DNA of 64,000 bases. Origin: Gaiellasilicea sp038324115. GTDB lineage: Bacteria; Actinomycetota; Thermoleophilia; Gaiellales; Gaiellaceae. Under the pieces are notes generated by a model that was not told the DNA's origin, did not search any database, and saw nothing but the letters and a program-made list of their open reading frames with translations. Each line of letters starts with the position of its first letter. Position 1 is the first letter of the stretch. The DNA lies in NCBI GenBank assembly GCA_038324115.1, contig JBBQHQ010000001.1:5085-69084 (forward strand). Direction: 5' to 3'. Below, in pieces: positions 18,606-27,566 of this stretch. The position numbers were made by a program, and so were the translations under genes.

Positions 18606-19057
18606 TGCGGACCGAGCCGCGGATCCGCGTCTCCGCGATGCTGCGCTGGCACGACCGGCTGCTGCTCTGCCGGCACGAGAAGCGCGGCAAGGACGTCTGG
18701 CTGCTCCCGGGCGGCGGGGTCAGGTCCGGCGAGAGTCTGCACCAGGCGCTCGGGCGCGAGCTGACCGAGGAGGTCGGGATCGACGCGCCGCCCGTCGAGG
18801 GCCCCGTCGCCCTCGTCGACTCGATCGCCCCGGTGCGGAGCCTCTCGACGAAGCACGTCGTCCACATCATCTTCGCCGGCGACCTCGACGGCTCGCTGGA
18901 GGACGTCGCCTCGACCGACGAGGCGGTCAGCGGGCATCGTCTCTTCGCTCTCGACGAGCTTGACGGGATCGTGCTCCATCCGCCGATCCAGCGCTTCCTC
19001 CAGCGCTGGCAGTCGGGCGACCCAGCCGTCTACCTCGGTGCACTGTGGATCCCGTAG
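18605..19057 (+). CDS. Nudix hydrolase
   Basis: 150 aa pyrophosphohydrolase. The Nudix box is complete: GGGVRSGESLHQALGREL followed by TEEVGI. Substrate unknown; placement directly after dUTPase suggests a nucleotide or nucleotide-derivative clean-up role, but this is inference. ATG overlaps the dut stop. Its last 13 bp overlap the start of the PLP decarboxylase gene. Confidence 0.92.
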   Translation: MRTEPRIRVSAMLRWHDRLLLCRHEKRGKDVWLLPGGGVRSGESLHQALGRELTEEVGIDAPPVEGPVALVDSIAPVRSLSTKHVVHIIFAGDLDGSLEDVASTDEAVSGHRLFALDELDGIVLHPPIQRFLQRWQSGDPAVYLGALWIP

Positions 19058-20409
19058 GCGACCTCTTCCGTCTCACCGCCGACGCGGCAGCGCGCTTCCA
19101 CGCCACGCTCGACGAGCGACCGGTTCGCGCCATGGCAGGCTTCGCCGAGCTCGTGGACGCCCTCGGCGGCGCGCTCCCCGAGGAGGGAGCGGACGACGCG
19201 ACGGTCGTGGCCGAGCTCGTCGCGGCGGCGGAGCCGGGCGTCGTCGGGTCCCAGACGGGCCGCTACTTCGGCTTCGTGATCGGGAGTGCTCTGCCGTCGT
19301 CCGTCGCCGCCGACTGGCTCGCGACCGCGTGGGACCAGAACGGCTTCTCGGTGGTCACGTCGCCGGCTGCAGCGGCGGTCGAGCAGGTTGCCGCCAGCTG
19401 GCTCGCTGAGCTGCTCCGCCTCCCGGCCGGGATCGCGAGCGGCTTTGTCACGGGCGCACAGGGCGCGAACACGACCGCGCTCGCCGCCGCGCGACACCAC
19501 GTGCTCGCCGCGGCGGGCTGGGACGTCGCGCGGGACGGCCTCAACGGGGCACCGCGTCTCCGGGTCCTCGCCGGCGCGGAGCGGCACGTGACGATCGACC
19601 GCTCCCTGCGCCTCCTCGGGCTCGGCACCGCGGCGCTCGAGCTCGTTCCGGCGGACGGCCAGGGGAGGATGAGGTCTGATGCGCTGCGAGACGCGCTCGC
19701 GGGCGGGGACGGGCCGACGATCGTCTGCGCGCAGGCCGGCAACGTCAACACGGGCGCCTTCGACCCGCTGCCGGCGATTGCGGACGCGTGCGAGCAGGCG
19801 TCGGCGTGGCTCCACGTGGACGGGGCGTTCGGGCTCTGGGCGGCGGCGAGCCCGCGCTTCGAGTCGCTGACCGCCGGGTGCGAGCGCGCGGACTCCTGGG
19901 CGACGGACGCGCACAAGTGGCTGAACGTCCCCTACGACTCGGGCATCGTCTTCTGCCGGCACCAGCAGTCGCACGGCGAGGCGATGGCCGTCGCGGCCAG
20001 CTACCTCCAGCGGGCGGACGGGCGCAGCCCCTCCGACTGGGTGCCGGAGTCGTCGCGCCGGGCGCGGGGCTTCGCGGTCTGGGCGGCGCTGCGGGCGCTC
20101 GGCCGGCGCGGTGTCGCCGACCTCGTCGAGCGCTGCTGTGACCACGCGTCTGCGTTCGCCGAGATCCTCGGCGCGGAGGATGGGATCGAGATCCTGAACG
20201 AGGTCGTTCTGAATCAGGTGCTCGTCCGCTTCGGGGACGACGACGAGACGACCCGTGAGGTGGTTCGCCGTGTCCAGGCGGACGGGACGTGCTGGCTCGG
20301 CGCGACCGAATGGCAGGGCCGCGCCGCGATGCGGATCTCGGTCTCGAGCTTCCGCACGACCCGAGCGGACGTCGAGCGCAGCGCAGCCGCGATCCTGGCC
20401 GCGCGTTAG
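19045..20409 (+). CDS. PLP-dependent group II decarboxylase-like protein
   Basis: 454 aa, aromatic-L-amino-acid/glutamate decarboxylase family (fold type I). The PLP lysine is in TDAHKWLNVPYDSG; upstream are GFVTGAQGANTTAL and the Asp/His region LHVDGAFGLWAA. The family acts on aromatic amino acids, glutamate or related compounds; substrate cannot be called. GTG start at 19045 overlaps the Nudix gene by 13 bp, so it is the last gene of the hflX operon. It converges with gatD, 4 bp overlapping. Confidence 0.85.
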   Translation: MDPVGDLFRLTADAAARFHATLDERPVRAMAGFAELVDALGGALPEEGADDATVVAELVAAAEPGVVGSQTGRYFGFVIGSALPSSVAADWLATAWDQNGFSVVTSPAAAAVEQVAASWLAELLRLPAGIASGFVTGAQGANTTALAAARHHVLAAAGWDVARDGLNGAPRLRVLAGAERHVTIDRSLRLLGLGTAALELVPADGQGRMRSDALRDALAGGDGPTIVCAQAGNVNTGAFDPLPAIADACEQASAWLHVDGAFGLWAAASPRFESLTAGCERADSWATDAHKWLNVPYDSGIVFCRHQQSHGEAMAVAASYLQRADGRSPSDWVPESSRRARGFAVWAALRALGRRGVADLVERCCDHASAFAEILGAEDGIEILNEVVLNQVLVRFGDDDETTREVVRRVQADGTCWLGATEWQGRAAMRISVSSFRTTRADVERSAAAILAAR

Positions 20410-21161
20410 CGCCGGCCGCCGCCGCGGGAGCGCGCCCGGGCGGATGAGACCCGGTGGGCCTCAGCCTCGAGGCGGTCCGGAAGCGGCTCGAGCGTGGGGG
20501 GCTCCCCACCGGTTGCGTGGGCGAGGGCCTGGGCGAGCAGCCAGTCGGCGAGCCACGGGTTTCGGGGAAGCAGCGGGCCGTGGAGGTACGTCCCGAGCGC
20601 CCGGCCCAGGCGGCAGCCCTCGAAGCCCGACTCGCCGTCGTTGCCGAAGCCCGCGACGACCTTGCCGAGCGGAACGGCGCCAGGATCGAGGCGCGTTCTC
20701 CCGGCGTGGTTCTCGAAGCCGGCGATCGTCCGCGGCTCGCCGGGCTCGAGCTCGCACTCGAGGAGGACGTCGCCGATCATCCGGCGCTCGCCTGCCACGG
20801 TGTCGTGCGGGAAGAGCCCGACCCCGGGCATGTCGGCGCCGTCGAGGCCCCGGTAGCCCCGGCCGAGGAGCTGGTAGCCGCCGCAGACCGCCAGCACGGC
20901 CGCGCCGCCGGCGACCGCAGTCTCGAGCGCAGACCCCTTGGCAGCCAGGTCGGGTGCGATCAGCGCCTGCTCGCGGTCCTGGCCACCGCCGATATACAGC
21001 AGGTCGTGCTCGCCGGCGCCGAGGTCGTCGCCGACGCTGACGGGCATGACCTCGAGCTCGTGCCCTCGCAGGTGGGCCCGCCGGTCGAGGACGGCGATGT
21101 TGCCGCGGTCCGCGTAGATGTTCAGGTACTCGGGATAGAGGTGCGCGACCCGGATCCTCAT
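20406..21161 (-). CDS. gatD: lipid II isoglutaminyl synthase, glutaminase subunit GatD
   Basis: Class I glutamine amidotransferase, 251 aa. It supplies ammonia to MurT for amidating the D-Glu alpha-carboxyl of lipid II. The nucleophile is Cys93 in LAVCGGYQLLG; NHAGRT and YLHGPLLPRNPWLAD carry the conserved C-terminal features of GatD/CobQ-like glutaminases. The last ~30 residues are Arg/Ser-rich. Its ATG overlaps the murT stop by 4 bp, the standard MurT-GatD arrangement of Gram-positive organisms. Confidence 0.93.
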   Translation of the reverse strand: MRIRVAHLYPEYLNIYADRGNIAVLDRRAHLRGHELEVMPVSVGDDLGAGEHDLLYIGGGQDREQALIAPDLAAKGSALETAVAGGAAVLAVCGGYQLLGRGYRGLDGADMPGVGLFPHDTVAGERRMIGDVLLECELEPGEPRTIAGFENHAGRTRLDPGAVPLGKVVAGFGNDGESGFEGCRLGRALGTYLHGPLLPRNPWLADWLLAQALAHATGGEPPTLEPLPDRLEAEAHRVSSARARSRGGGRR

Positions 21162-22525
21162 GCCGTCTCCCAGTAGGGCCGCGTCAACCCGCGCTCGGTC
21201 ACGATCCGCTGCAGGGCCAGCATGGCCGTGTAGGTGAGGAGGACGACGAGCTCGCCGCCGGCCGGCGTCAGCTCGAGACCGCGGTCGAGCGCCCGTTCGA
21301 GCTCGGGCAGCACCTCGAGCGCGGCCTCGTCGAGCCCGCCGTAGGTGCAGCGGAGCGCGAGCTCGGCGGCGCGATCGCCCGACGCGATCACCGTGTCGAC
21401 GCGGGCGAGGAGCGGCTCGAAGTCGACGTCCCAGATCCAGGACACGTCCTTCCCGTCCGCGATCGCGTCGTTCAGCGCCACGAGGAGGAGGGAGGGGGCG
21501 CCGCCGTCCTCGAGTGTCCGAATGACCTCGTTCGCGCCCGCCGGGTTCTTGATCAGGAGCACCAGGATCGTCTTCTCGCCGCTCGTGATCCGCTCAAACC
21601 GCCCGAATGCTGCTCCGAAGCGGTTCAGGCCCGCCGCGATCTCCTCAAGGCTCGCGCCGAGCGCTTGGGCGAGCGCGGCCGCACCGACCGCGTTGTAGAC
21701 GTTGTAGAGCCCCGGAAGGCGCAGGGAGACCCGGGTCGACCCAGTCGGCGTCTCCAGCAGAAACGACGCGCTCGAGAGCCCGTGCAGCTCGATCTCGCGG
21801 GCCACGACGTCGAGCGGCGGCCGCCGGTGCCCGCACGCGGGGCAGTGGTAATCACCGAGATGCCCCACGTAGGCCGCCGCGAACTCGTAGGGACGGCCGC
21901 AGCGGACGCAGTAGCGCGAGTCGGCGGCGTGCTGAAGCGTGGGCCGCGCATGCTGGGGGTCGTCGAGCCCGAAAACGACGGTGCCGGGGCGGTCGCGGGC
22001 GAGATCGCCGACCTGCGGGTCGTCGCCGTTCACGACGAGCACCGTCTCCTCGGGCAATTCCGCGGCCATCTCCCGCCAACCCTCCGCGACGTGCTCGAGC
22101 TCGCCGTAGCGGTCGAGCTGGTCACGGAAGAGGTTGCCGAGCAGGAGGGCGCGGGGCCGGACGCGCCGGGCGATCTCCGGCAGCGCTGCCTCGTCCGCCT
22201 CCAGGAGGCCGAGTTCGGCATCCCGCTCCGCGAGCAAGGTGGAGGCGATCCCGGAGACGAGGTTGGCGCCGGAGCGGTTCCACGCAAGCGTCGTCGCGTC
22301 GCCGAGGATCTCGGCCACCATCGCGGTCGTCGTCGTCTTCCCATTCGTGGCCGAAACGACCGCCGCTCCCTGAGGCAGGCGGGCCGCCAGCGCGTCGATC
22401 GCACCGGGATCGAGCTTCCAGAGCAGCTTCCCGGGCAAGGTCGTCCCTCCGCCGGCCCCGGCGAGGCGGGACAGACGGGCCGCTGCGCGGGCGGCGAGCG
22501 TTTCGACGGCAAGACGGGTGCTCAT
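21158..22525 (-). CDS. murT: lipid II isoglutaminyl synthase subunit MurT
   Basis: Mur-ligase-like ATPase, 455 aa, which activates and amidates lipid II D-Glu together with GatD at the membrane. P-loop SATNGKTTTTAMVAEIL, then a four-cysteine zinc ribbon (YCVRCGRPY and HCPACGHR) inserted in the central domain, diagnostic for MurT versus MurC-F. C-terminal DUF1727 domain. Start at ATG 22525; upstream codons continue open but lack conserved sequence. First gene of a two-gene operon. Confidence 0.95.
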   Translation of the reverse strand: MSTRLAVETLAARAAARLSRLAGAGGGTTLPGKLLWKLDPGAIDALAARLPQGAAVVSATNGKTTTTAMVAEILGDATTLAWNRSGANLVSGIASTLLAERDAELGLLEADEAALPEIARRVRPRALLLGNLFRDQLDRYGELEHVAEGWREMAAELPEETVLVVNGDDPQVGDLARDRPGTVVFGLDDPQHARPTLQHAADSRYCVRCGRPYEFAAAYVGHLGDYHCPACGHRRPPLDVVAREIELHGLSSASFLLETPTGSTRVSLRLPGLYNVYNAVGAAALAQALGASLEEIAAGLNRFGAAFGRFERITSGEKTILVLLIKNPAGANEVIRTLEDGGAPSLLLVALNDAIADGKDVSWIWDVDFEPLLARVDTVIASGDRAAELALRCTYGGLDEAALEVLPELERALDRGLELTPAGGELVVLLTYTAMLALQRIVTERGLTRPYWETA

Positions 22526-22731
22526 GCGGGTTCGAGCGTAGTTGACCGCCGCGCTCTCCGGTCCCTCCCTCGATCGAGGGAACTTGGCCGGTCCTGACCC
22601 GAAAGGGGGACGTGATCCCCCAGTTCCGCGCATAGGTTCCGCTCGGTTCCACGACTACCGGGAGTCCAGCTGTGGCGTTCGGACTCCGGCATGCAATGCG
22701 GCTCGCGTCTCGGCGCGAATAGAGGAGAACG
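22526..22731 (+). promoter_or_regulatory. leader/promoter region of the S8 protease gene
   Basis: 206 bp between divergent murT and the S8 protease gene. It contains a GGGGGA/TCCCCC hairpin at about 22605-22621 and a GGAGTCC/GGACTCC inverted repeat at about 22662-22688, then AGAGGAG before the ATG. This is a structured 5' UTR of unknown role; no known riboswitch recognised. Confidence 0.4.
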
Positions 22732-24507
22732 ATGGGAAGAAAGTCAAGCGGCAACTGCGGGGATGTACGCCAGAGCGCCCTTTGGGGCTCCGGTAACCGC
22801 GGTGGCGAGCTCCGGTCCAGTGCCCTGTGGGGCAAGGGTGGCCGCGGGCTCCTGACGACCGCTCTCGCTCTCGCACTGGCGATGCCGCTTGCGGCCTCGG
22901 CGGGCGGCGGCAAGAACGGCGGCAAAGGAAACGGCTACGACGGCGCTTCCGCCACCGGTTCGTACGTCTCCGACGGCCTGAAGCTCAAGGCCCAGAAGGA
23001 TCCGAAGGCAATCGTCAGCGTCATCATCACGTCCGACGCGGGCACGGCCCAGGCGGACAAGGCGGCGAAGCTCTTCGGCAAGCTCTCGAAGAAGCTCGAC
23101 CTCGTCGACGGCGTTGTCGCCGACGTCCCGGTCAAGTACCTGGAGAAGCTGCAGGCGATCCCCGGCCTGACGATCACCGAGAACGCTTCGGTGCGCGCCC
23201 TCGGGTTCACGTCCAATCAGCTCTGGACGCACGAGGCCGGCGTCAGCAAGCTCTGGAGCAACTCGGCGAAGGCGGCGACGATCGCAATCGTCGACTCCGG
23301 CGTTGACGCCTCGACGCCTGACCTTCTCGGTCGGGTCAAGGAGCAGGTCAACCTCGTCTCGACGGGCAAGCCGAACGCGCCCGGCGACGGACGGGGCCAT
23401 GGCACGTTCGTGGCCAGCATCGCGGCCGGCTCGGCTCCGCTCACCGCGGGTGCCGCTCCGACTGCGGACATCGTCTCGGTTGACGTCCTCGACGACTCGG
23501 GCTCTGGCACGACGGCGGACGTGATCGCCGGCGCGCAGTGGGTCCTGGCCAACAAGGACCGGCTCGGGATCAAGGTCGCGAACTTCTCGCTCCACGCGAG
23601 CAACGTGACCCACTTCTACAACGACCCGCTCAACCGGGCCGTCGAGAAGCTGTGGTTCGCGGGCGTGACCGTCGTGGCTGCCTCGGGCAACTACGGCACG
23701 GGTGACGTCGCAAGCGGCGTCCGGTATGCGCCGGGCAGCGACCCGTTCGTGATCACGGTCGGTGCGAACGACATCGGCGGCTCCATGTCGACCAAGGACG
23801 ACTCGATCGCTCCGTGGTCGGCGTGGGGCAACACTCCGGACGGCTTCCGCAAGCCGGAGATGTGCGCTCCGGGCCGGTACATGATCGGTGCCATTCCGAT
23901 GGCGTCGACCCTGGCGGTCCAGCGGGCGGACAAGCTGATCAAGAACCGCCCGGGCTACATCGAGCTCTCCGGGACGTCGTTCTCGTCCCCGGTGGTTGCC
24001 GGTGTGGCGGCTCAGCTCCTCGCGAAGAACCCGTCCTGGACGCCGGATCAGGTGAAGGGCGCGCTCATGCGGGGCGTCAAGCCGGTTCCGAACGCACCCA
24101 AGACGTCGTGCGGTGTCGGGCAGATCAATGCGGCCAAGTCGGCCTCGACGGTCACCCCGCCCAATCCGAACGCGGGCCTGAACCGGTTCGTCAGCTCGTT
24201 GAGCGGAAGCGGCAAGGCGTTCGACGCGATCGCCTGGACGGATGCCTCGAAGGCGAGCATCGCCTGGGACGACATCGCTTGGAGCGACATCGCCTGGAGC
24301 GACATCGCCTGGAGCGATTCGGCCCAGGAGGATGCGGTCGAGGCTGAGCTCGGTGTCGGCGGCTACGCCGCGACGGATGCCGAGATCGCACTGGCCGAGC
24401 AGACCGGCGACCCCGACGCGGTTCTCGCGCCGACGGCCACGGTCAGCACGACCACGACGACGTCGGTAACAACGGTGAGCACCAGCACGTCGCTCACGCT
24501 CCCGTAA
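22732..24507 (+). CDS. secreted S8 (subtilisin-like) serine protease with Trp-rich N- and C-terminal motifs
   Basis: 591 aa exported protease. Two SALWG-type motifs (residues 15-19 and 30-34) precede the signal-peptide hydrophobic stretch (about 40-56). Next come a propeptide-like region (to ~175) and the catalytic domain with Asp188 (VDSGVD), His223 (GRGHGTF), oxyanion Asn320 (SGNYG) and Ser416 (SGTSFSSP). Residues 499-530 hold IAW repeats ([ST/D]DIAW-type, five to six copies). The C-terminus is Thr/Ser-rich and could be a glycosylated or wall-associated tail. The unusually long pre-signal segment and the repeats are not part of ordinary subtilisins. ATG preceded by AGAGGAG. Function of the cleavage unknown. 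Confidence 0.9.
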   Translation: MGRKSSGNCGDVRQSALWGSGNRGGELRSSALWGKGGRGLLTTALALALAMPLAASAGGGKNGGKGNGYDGASATGSYVSDGLKLKAQKDPKAIVSVIITSDAGTAQADKAAKLFGKLSKKLDLVDGVVADVPVKYLEKLQAIPGLTITENASVRALGFTSNQLWTHEAGVSKLWSNSAKAATIAIVDSGVDASTPDLLGRVKEQVNLVSTGKPNAPGDGRGHGTFVASIAAGSAPLTAGAAPTADIVSVDVLDDSGSGTTADVIAGAQWVLANKDRLGIKVANFSLHASNVTHFYNDPLNRAVEKLWFAGVTVVAASGNYGTGDVASGVRYAPGSDPFVITVGANDIGGSMSTKDDSIAPWSAWGNTPDGFRKPEMCAPGRYMIGAIPMASTLAVQRADKLIKNRPGYIELSGTSFSSPVVAGVAAQLLAKNPSWTPDQVKGALMRGVKPVPNAPKTSCGVGQINAAKSASTVTPPNPNAGLNRFVSSLSGSGKAFDAIAWTDASKASIAWDDIAWSDIAWSDIAWSDSAQEDAVEAELGVGGYAATDAEIALAEQTGDPDAVLAPTATVSTTTTTSVTTVSTSTSLTLP

Positions 24508-24510
24508 GGC

Positions 24511-24563
24511 AGAGACGAGGTGCGAGGGGTCGGCCGGCGGCGGCCGACCCCTCGTTCGTCTCT
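24511..24563 (+). terminator. strong stem-loop terminator after the S8 protease gene
   Basis: A perfect 14-bp GC-rich stem (CGAGGGGTCGGCCG / CGGCCGACCCCTCG, 24523-24554) with a 4-nt loop, extended by an outer AGAGACGA/TCGTCTCT pair (24511-24518 with 24556-24563). It begins 3 nt after the stop codon. No long U-tract, as is usual in actinobacteria. Confidence 0.75.
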
Positions 24564-24565
24564 CC

Positions 24566-24732
24566 ATTCGGCGTCCGCGCCCTCACGCATCCCGGGGGGC
24601 GGGGTACCGCAAACGGGGGATGACCGGCTGAACGTGCCGATCTACCCTGCATGCGGCCCCCTGGGCCAGAAGAGCTTTCGATCCTGCGGCATCGAAGGAG
24701 TGCGCGGCGACGATGGACAGAGGTAACGCGGC
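24566..24732 (+). promoter_or_regulatory. leader region of the GGDEF/HD-GYP gene
   Basis: 167 bp between the terminator and the ATG at 24733. It contains GGGGTACCGCAAACGGGGGA near 24600-24619, a purine-rich stretch, and later small inverted repeats (GGCCCCCTGGGCC at about 24655-24667; CTTTCGAT/ATCGAAGG near 24674-24699). Could be a structured 5' UTR; not assignable to a known riboswitch by eye. Confidence 0.3.
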
Positions 24733-27468
24733 ATGGTGAACGGAATCCCGCTCGAGGAGTCCTTCGAGCACGAGGCGCCGAAGCCGGCGAAGAAGCTGCC
24801 TGCGGTCGCGCTCGTCTACTTCGGGCTCATCGCCTGCGTCGCCCTGGCGGCCAGCGTTCCGTTCCTGATGAGGTTGAACGGGGACACGAAGGGCTGGGTG
24901 ACGTTCGCGATCCTCGGGGCGAGCTCCGCGCTGGCGCAGTTCTTCGTCGTCCGGACGCCGAGCAACAAGAGCTACCACGCAACCGCCGTCTTCCTGATCG
25001 CGGCTGTCCTGCTTCTGCCGCCCGAGCTCCTGGCGCCCCTCGCGGTCATCCAACACGTTCCCGAGTGGCTCCGCAGCCGCGGCAGCTGGTACACGCAGTC
25101 CTTCAACATCCTCGACTTCACGATCGCCGTCATGGCCTCGTGGGCGGTCGCCCACCAGATTTTGGGGGCGGACGGCCTGATCGGGAACGGCGACATCCGC
25201 TTCGCGCTCGCAGGGGCCGCTGCGGCGCTCGTGCTCGTCGGCGTCAACTACGCCGTGATCGCACCGATGATCCGCTGGGTCAACGGGCATCCGATCCGCC
25301 AGGTCTTCTCCTTCCAGACCCTCTCGACGGAGTTCGTCTTCGCCGCGCTCGGGGTCGTCCTCGCGGCGTTCTGGAACGCGAACCCCTGGCTCGTCCCGTT
25401 CGCGATCGCGCCGCTCCTGCTGATCCACCGGGCCCTCTCCGTGCCGCAGCTCCAGGCGGAGGCTCGTGTCGATCCGAAGACCGGCCTCTTCAACGCCCGT
25501 CACTTCGCCGCTGCGCTGACCGAGGAGCTCGGCCGCTCCCAGCGGTTCGACCGGCCGATGTCGCTGATCATGGCCGACCTCGACCTGCTCCGGGAGATCA
25601 ACAACACCTACGGCCACCTCGCGGGCGACGCAGTCCTGAAGGGGATCGCCGAGGTCTTCCGCAGCGAGCTGCGCCACTACGACGTCCCCGCCCGTTTCGG
25701 CGGGGAGGAGTTCTCGATTCTCCTGCCCGAGACCTCTGCCGAGAAGGCACTCGAGATCGCCGAGCGGATCCGGCGAGCTGTGGCCGAGAAGGAGTACGAC
25801 GTCGAGACCTCGAGCGAGCCCATCCGCGCAACCGTCTCGATCGGCGTCGCCGCGTACCCACGCGACGCCGAAGACCCGAACGGGCTGATCCATCAGGCCG
25901 ACCTCGCGGTCTATCGCGCGAAGCTCCAGGGCCGAAACCGCGTCCTCGGTGCGAGCTCCGAGCCGCTGCTCATGCCGGAGGACCGCACCCAGCGCCTCGT
26001 CTCGGTCCCTGAGGACGGCGACCACCGTGTCCCGCTGGCGCGCGTCCCCGAGTCAGTCCCGCAGGAGGAGCGGCGCCATACCCAGCACACCGTCAACGGC
26101 CCGCGCTTCCTCCAGCTCTCGGCGCGCCTGGGGATCCTCGTCGGGCTCGTCAGCACTCTCGGCGTCGCGGCCGGCGTCCTCGGCCTCGTGTTCGGGTCGA
26201 GCACCGACGTAATCGGCCTCCTCGCCGTGATCGCGCTCGTCGGTGTGGGGCAGGCCCTCGCGCTCGAGGTCGACGACGGCACCATCTCCGTCAGCGCCGT
26301 CGGCGCGCTCGCCGGCGCCGCACTGTTCGGCACCAGAGCCGCGCTCGCGCTTGCCGTGGCGATCTCCGTGGTCGAGTGGAGCGCGCGGCGCACGCAGATC
26401 CACACCGTGCTCTTCAACGTGGGTGCCCTCTCGCTCGCCTCGCTCGGCGCCGCAGCGGTCTTCACCGCCGGCTACGGCGGCAGCATCGGCGAGCTCGTGA
26501 CCGTGATCGCCGGTCTCGTCGCCGGCACGCTCTACTTCGCCGTCAACACAGGCCTGCTCGCACTCGCCCTCGCGGCCGAGGGACGCGAGCGCTGGTGGAG
26601 GATCTGGCACGAGCGCTTCCTCTGGCTCGCACCGCATTACATCGTGTACGGCTTCGTCGGCAGCGTGATCGCGATCGGCTACCACGCAGCGAACCTCTAC
26701 GCCCTCGCGGTCTTCGCCGTGCCGCTGCTCCTGATGCGCAAGACCCAGGAGGCCTACCTCTCGCACACCCGCAAGAGCGCCCAGAAGCTCCGCGCCGCGG
26801 CCGAGACCATCCACACCCAGAACGTCTCGCTCGAGCAGGCCAACCGGCTGCTTAAGGAGCGCTCGACCGCCGCGATGGAGAGCCTCTCGGCCACGGTCGA
26901 CGCGCGGGACGCCTACACCGCCGGGCACTCGCGCCGGGTGCAGCAGCTCGCCCTCGCGATCGGACGGGAGCTCAACCTCTCGCAGGCCGAGCTCGACCTG
27001 CTCGGCCATGCGGCGCTCTTCCACGACATCGGCAAGCTGGCGATCCCGGACTCGATCCTGCTCAAGCCCGCGAGCCTGACCGAGGAGGAGTGGGCGCTCA
27101 TGCAGCGGCACGCCGACGAGGGGGCACGGATCATCGACCGCCTTGGCTTCCTCAACGACGCCGTTCCCTCGATCCGGCACCACCACGAGCGCTTCGACGG
27201 CGCGGGCTACCCGGACCGGCTCCGCGGGGAGGAGATCCCGCTCGGCGCCCGGATCATTCACGTCGCGGACGCGCTCGACTCGATGCTGACCACCCGGATC
27301 TACCGGGCTGCGCGCCCGCTCGACGAAGCTCTCAGCGAGCTTCGGAATGCCGCCGGGAGCCAGTTCTGCCCCCGCTGCGTGACGGCTCTGGAGCGGATCC
27401 TGCCGCTCGAGACCGTCGGCGACGTCCTGCACCAGCCCGAGCGCACCGCGCTCGTCGCCGTCTCCTAG
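24733..27468 (+). CDS. membrane GGDEF / HD-GYP bifunctional c-di-GMP protein
   Basis: 911 aa. Order: six or so membrane segments (~residues 25-220), GGDEF diguanylate cyclase domain with intact RFGGEEF (about residue 323) and an I-site RxxD (RHYD) five residues before it, a second multi-helix membrane module (~460-680), a short coiled segment, and a C-terminal HD-GYP phosphodiesterase with HDIGK (~762) and HHERFDGAGYP (~820). Both synthesis and hydrolysis motifs look catalytically competent. Two membrane modules separating opposing activities is uncommon; it could be a fusion of two sensors. Product c-di-GMP probably connects to RsiG at 35.3 kb (inference). Confidence 0.93.
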   Translation: MVNGIPLEESFEHEAPKPAKKLPAVALVYFGLIACVALAASVPFLMRLNGDTKGWVTFAILGASSALAQFFVVRTPSNKSYHATAVFLIAAVLLLPPELLAPLAVIQHVPEWLRSRGSWYTQSFNILDFTIAVMASWAVAHQILGADGLIGNGDIRFALAGAAAALVLVGVNYAVIAPMIRWVNGHPIRQVFSFQTLSTEFVFAALGVVLAAFWNANPWLVPFAIAPLLLIHRALSVPQLQAEARVDPKTGLFNARHFAAALTEELGRSQRFDRPMSLIMADLDLLREINNTYGHLAGDAVLKGIAEVFRSELRHYDVPARFGGEEFSILLPETSAEKALEIAERIRRAVAEKEYDVETSSEPIRATVSIGVAAYPRDAEDPNGLIHQADLAVYRAKLQGRNRVLGASSEPLLMPEDRTQRLVSVPEDGDHRVPLARVPESVPQEERRHTQHTVNGPRFLQLSARLGILVGLVSTLGVAAGVLGLVFGSSTDVIGLLAVIALVGVGQALALEVDDGTISVSAVGALAGAALFGTRAALALAVAISVVEWSARRTQIHTVLFNVGALSLASLGAAAVFTAGYGGSIGELVTVIAGLVAGTLYFAVNTGLLALALAAEGRERWWRIWHERFLWLAPHYIVYGFVGSVIAIGYHAANLYALAVFAVPLLLMRKTQEAYLSHTRKSAQKLRAAAETIHTQNVSLEQANRLLKERSTAAMESLSATVDARDAYTAGHSRRVQQLALAIGRELNLSQAELDLLGHAALFHDIGKLAIPDSILLKPASLTEEEWALMQRHADEGARIIDRLGFLNDAVPSIRHHHERFDGAGYPDRLRGEEIPLGARIIHVADALDSMLTTRIYRAARPLDEALSELRNAAGSQFCPRCVTALERILPLETVGDVLHQPERTALVAVS

Positions 27469-27532
27469 ACGACTCTCGCGCCCCCGGGCCGGCACGCAGA
27501 TTCAGGCCGTGGGCAGCCGCGCTCGCCCGCCC

Positions 27533-27560
27533 TTGCAACTTGCCCAAGATGCTCTACACT
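27533..27560 (+). promoter_or_regulatory. sigma-70-type promoter of the HNH-repeat gene
   Basis: TTGCAA (27533-27538), 16-nt spacer, TACACT (27555-27560), then 6 nt to the ATG at 27567. The predicted transcription start falls on the ATG, implying a leaderless mRNA and selecting 27567 over the in-frame ATG at 27549. Confidence 0.55.
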
Positions 27561-27566
27561 ACTTGC

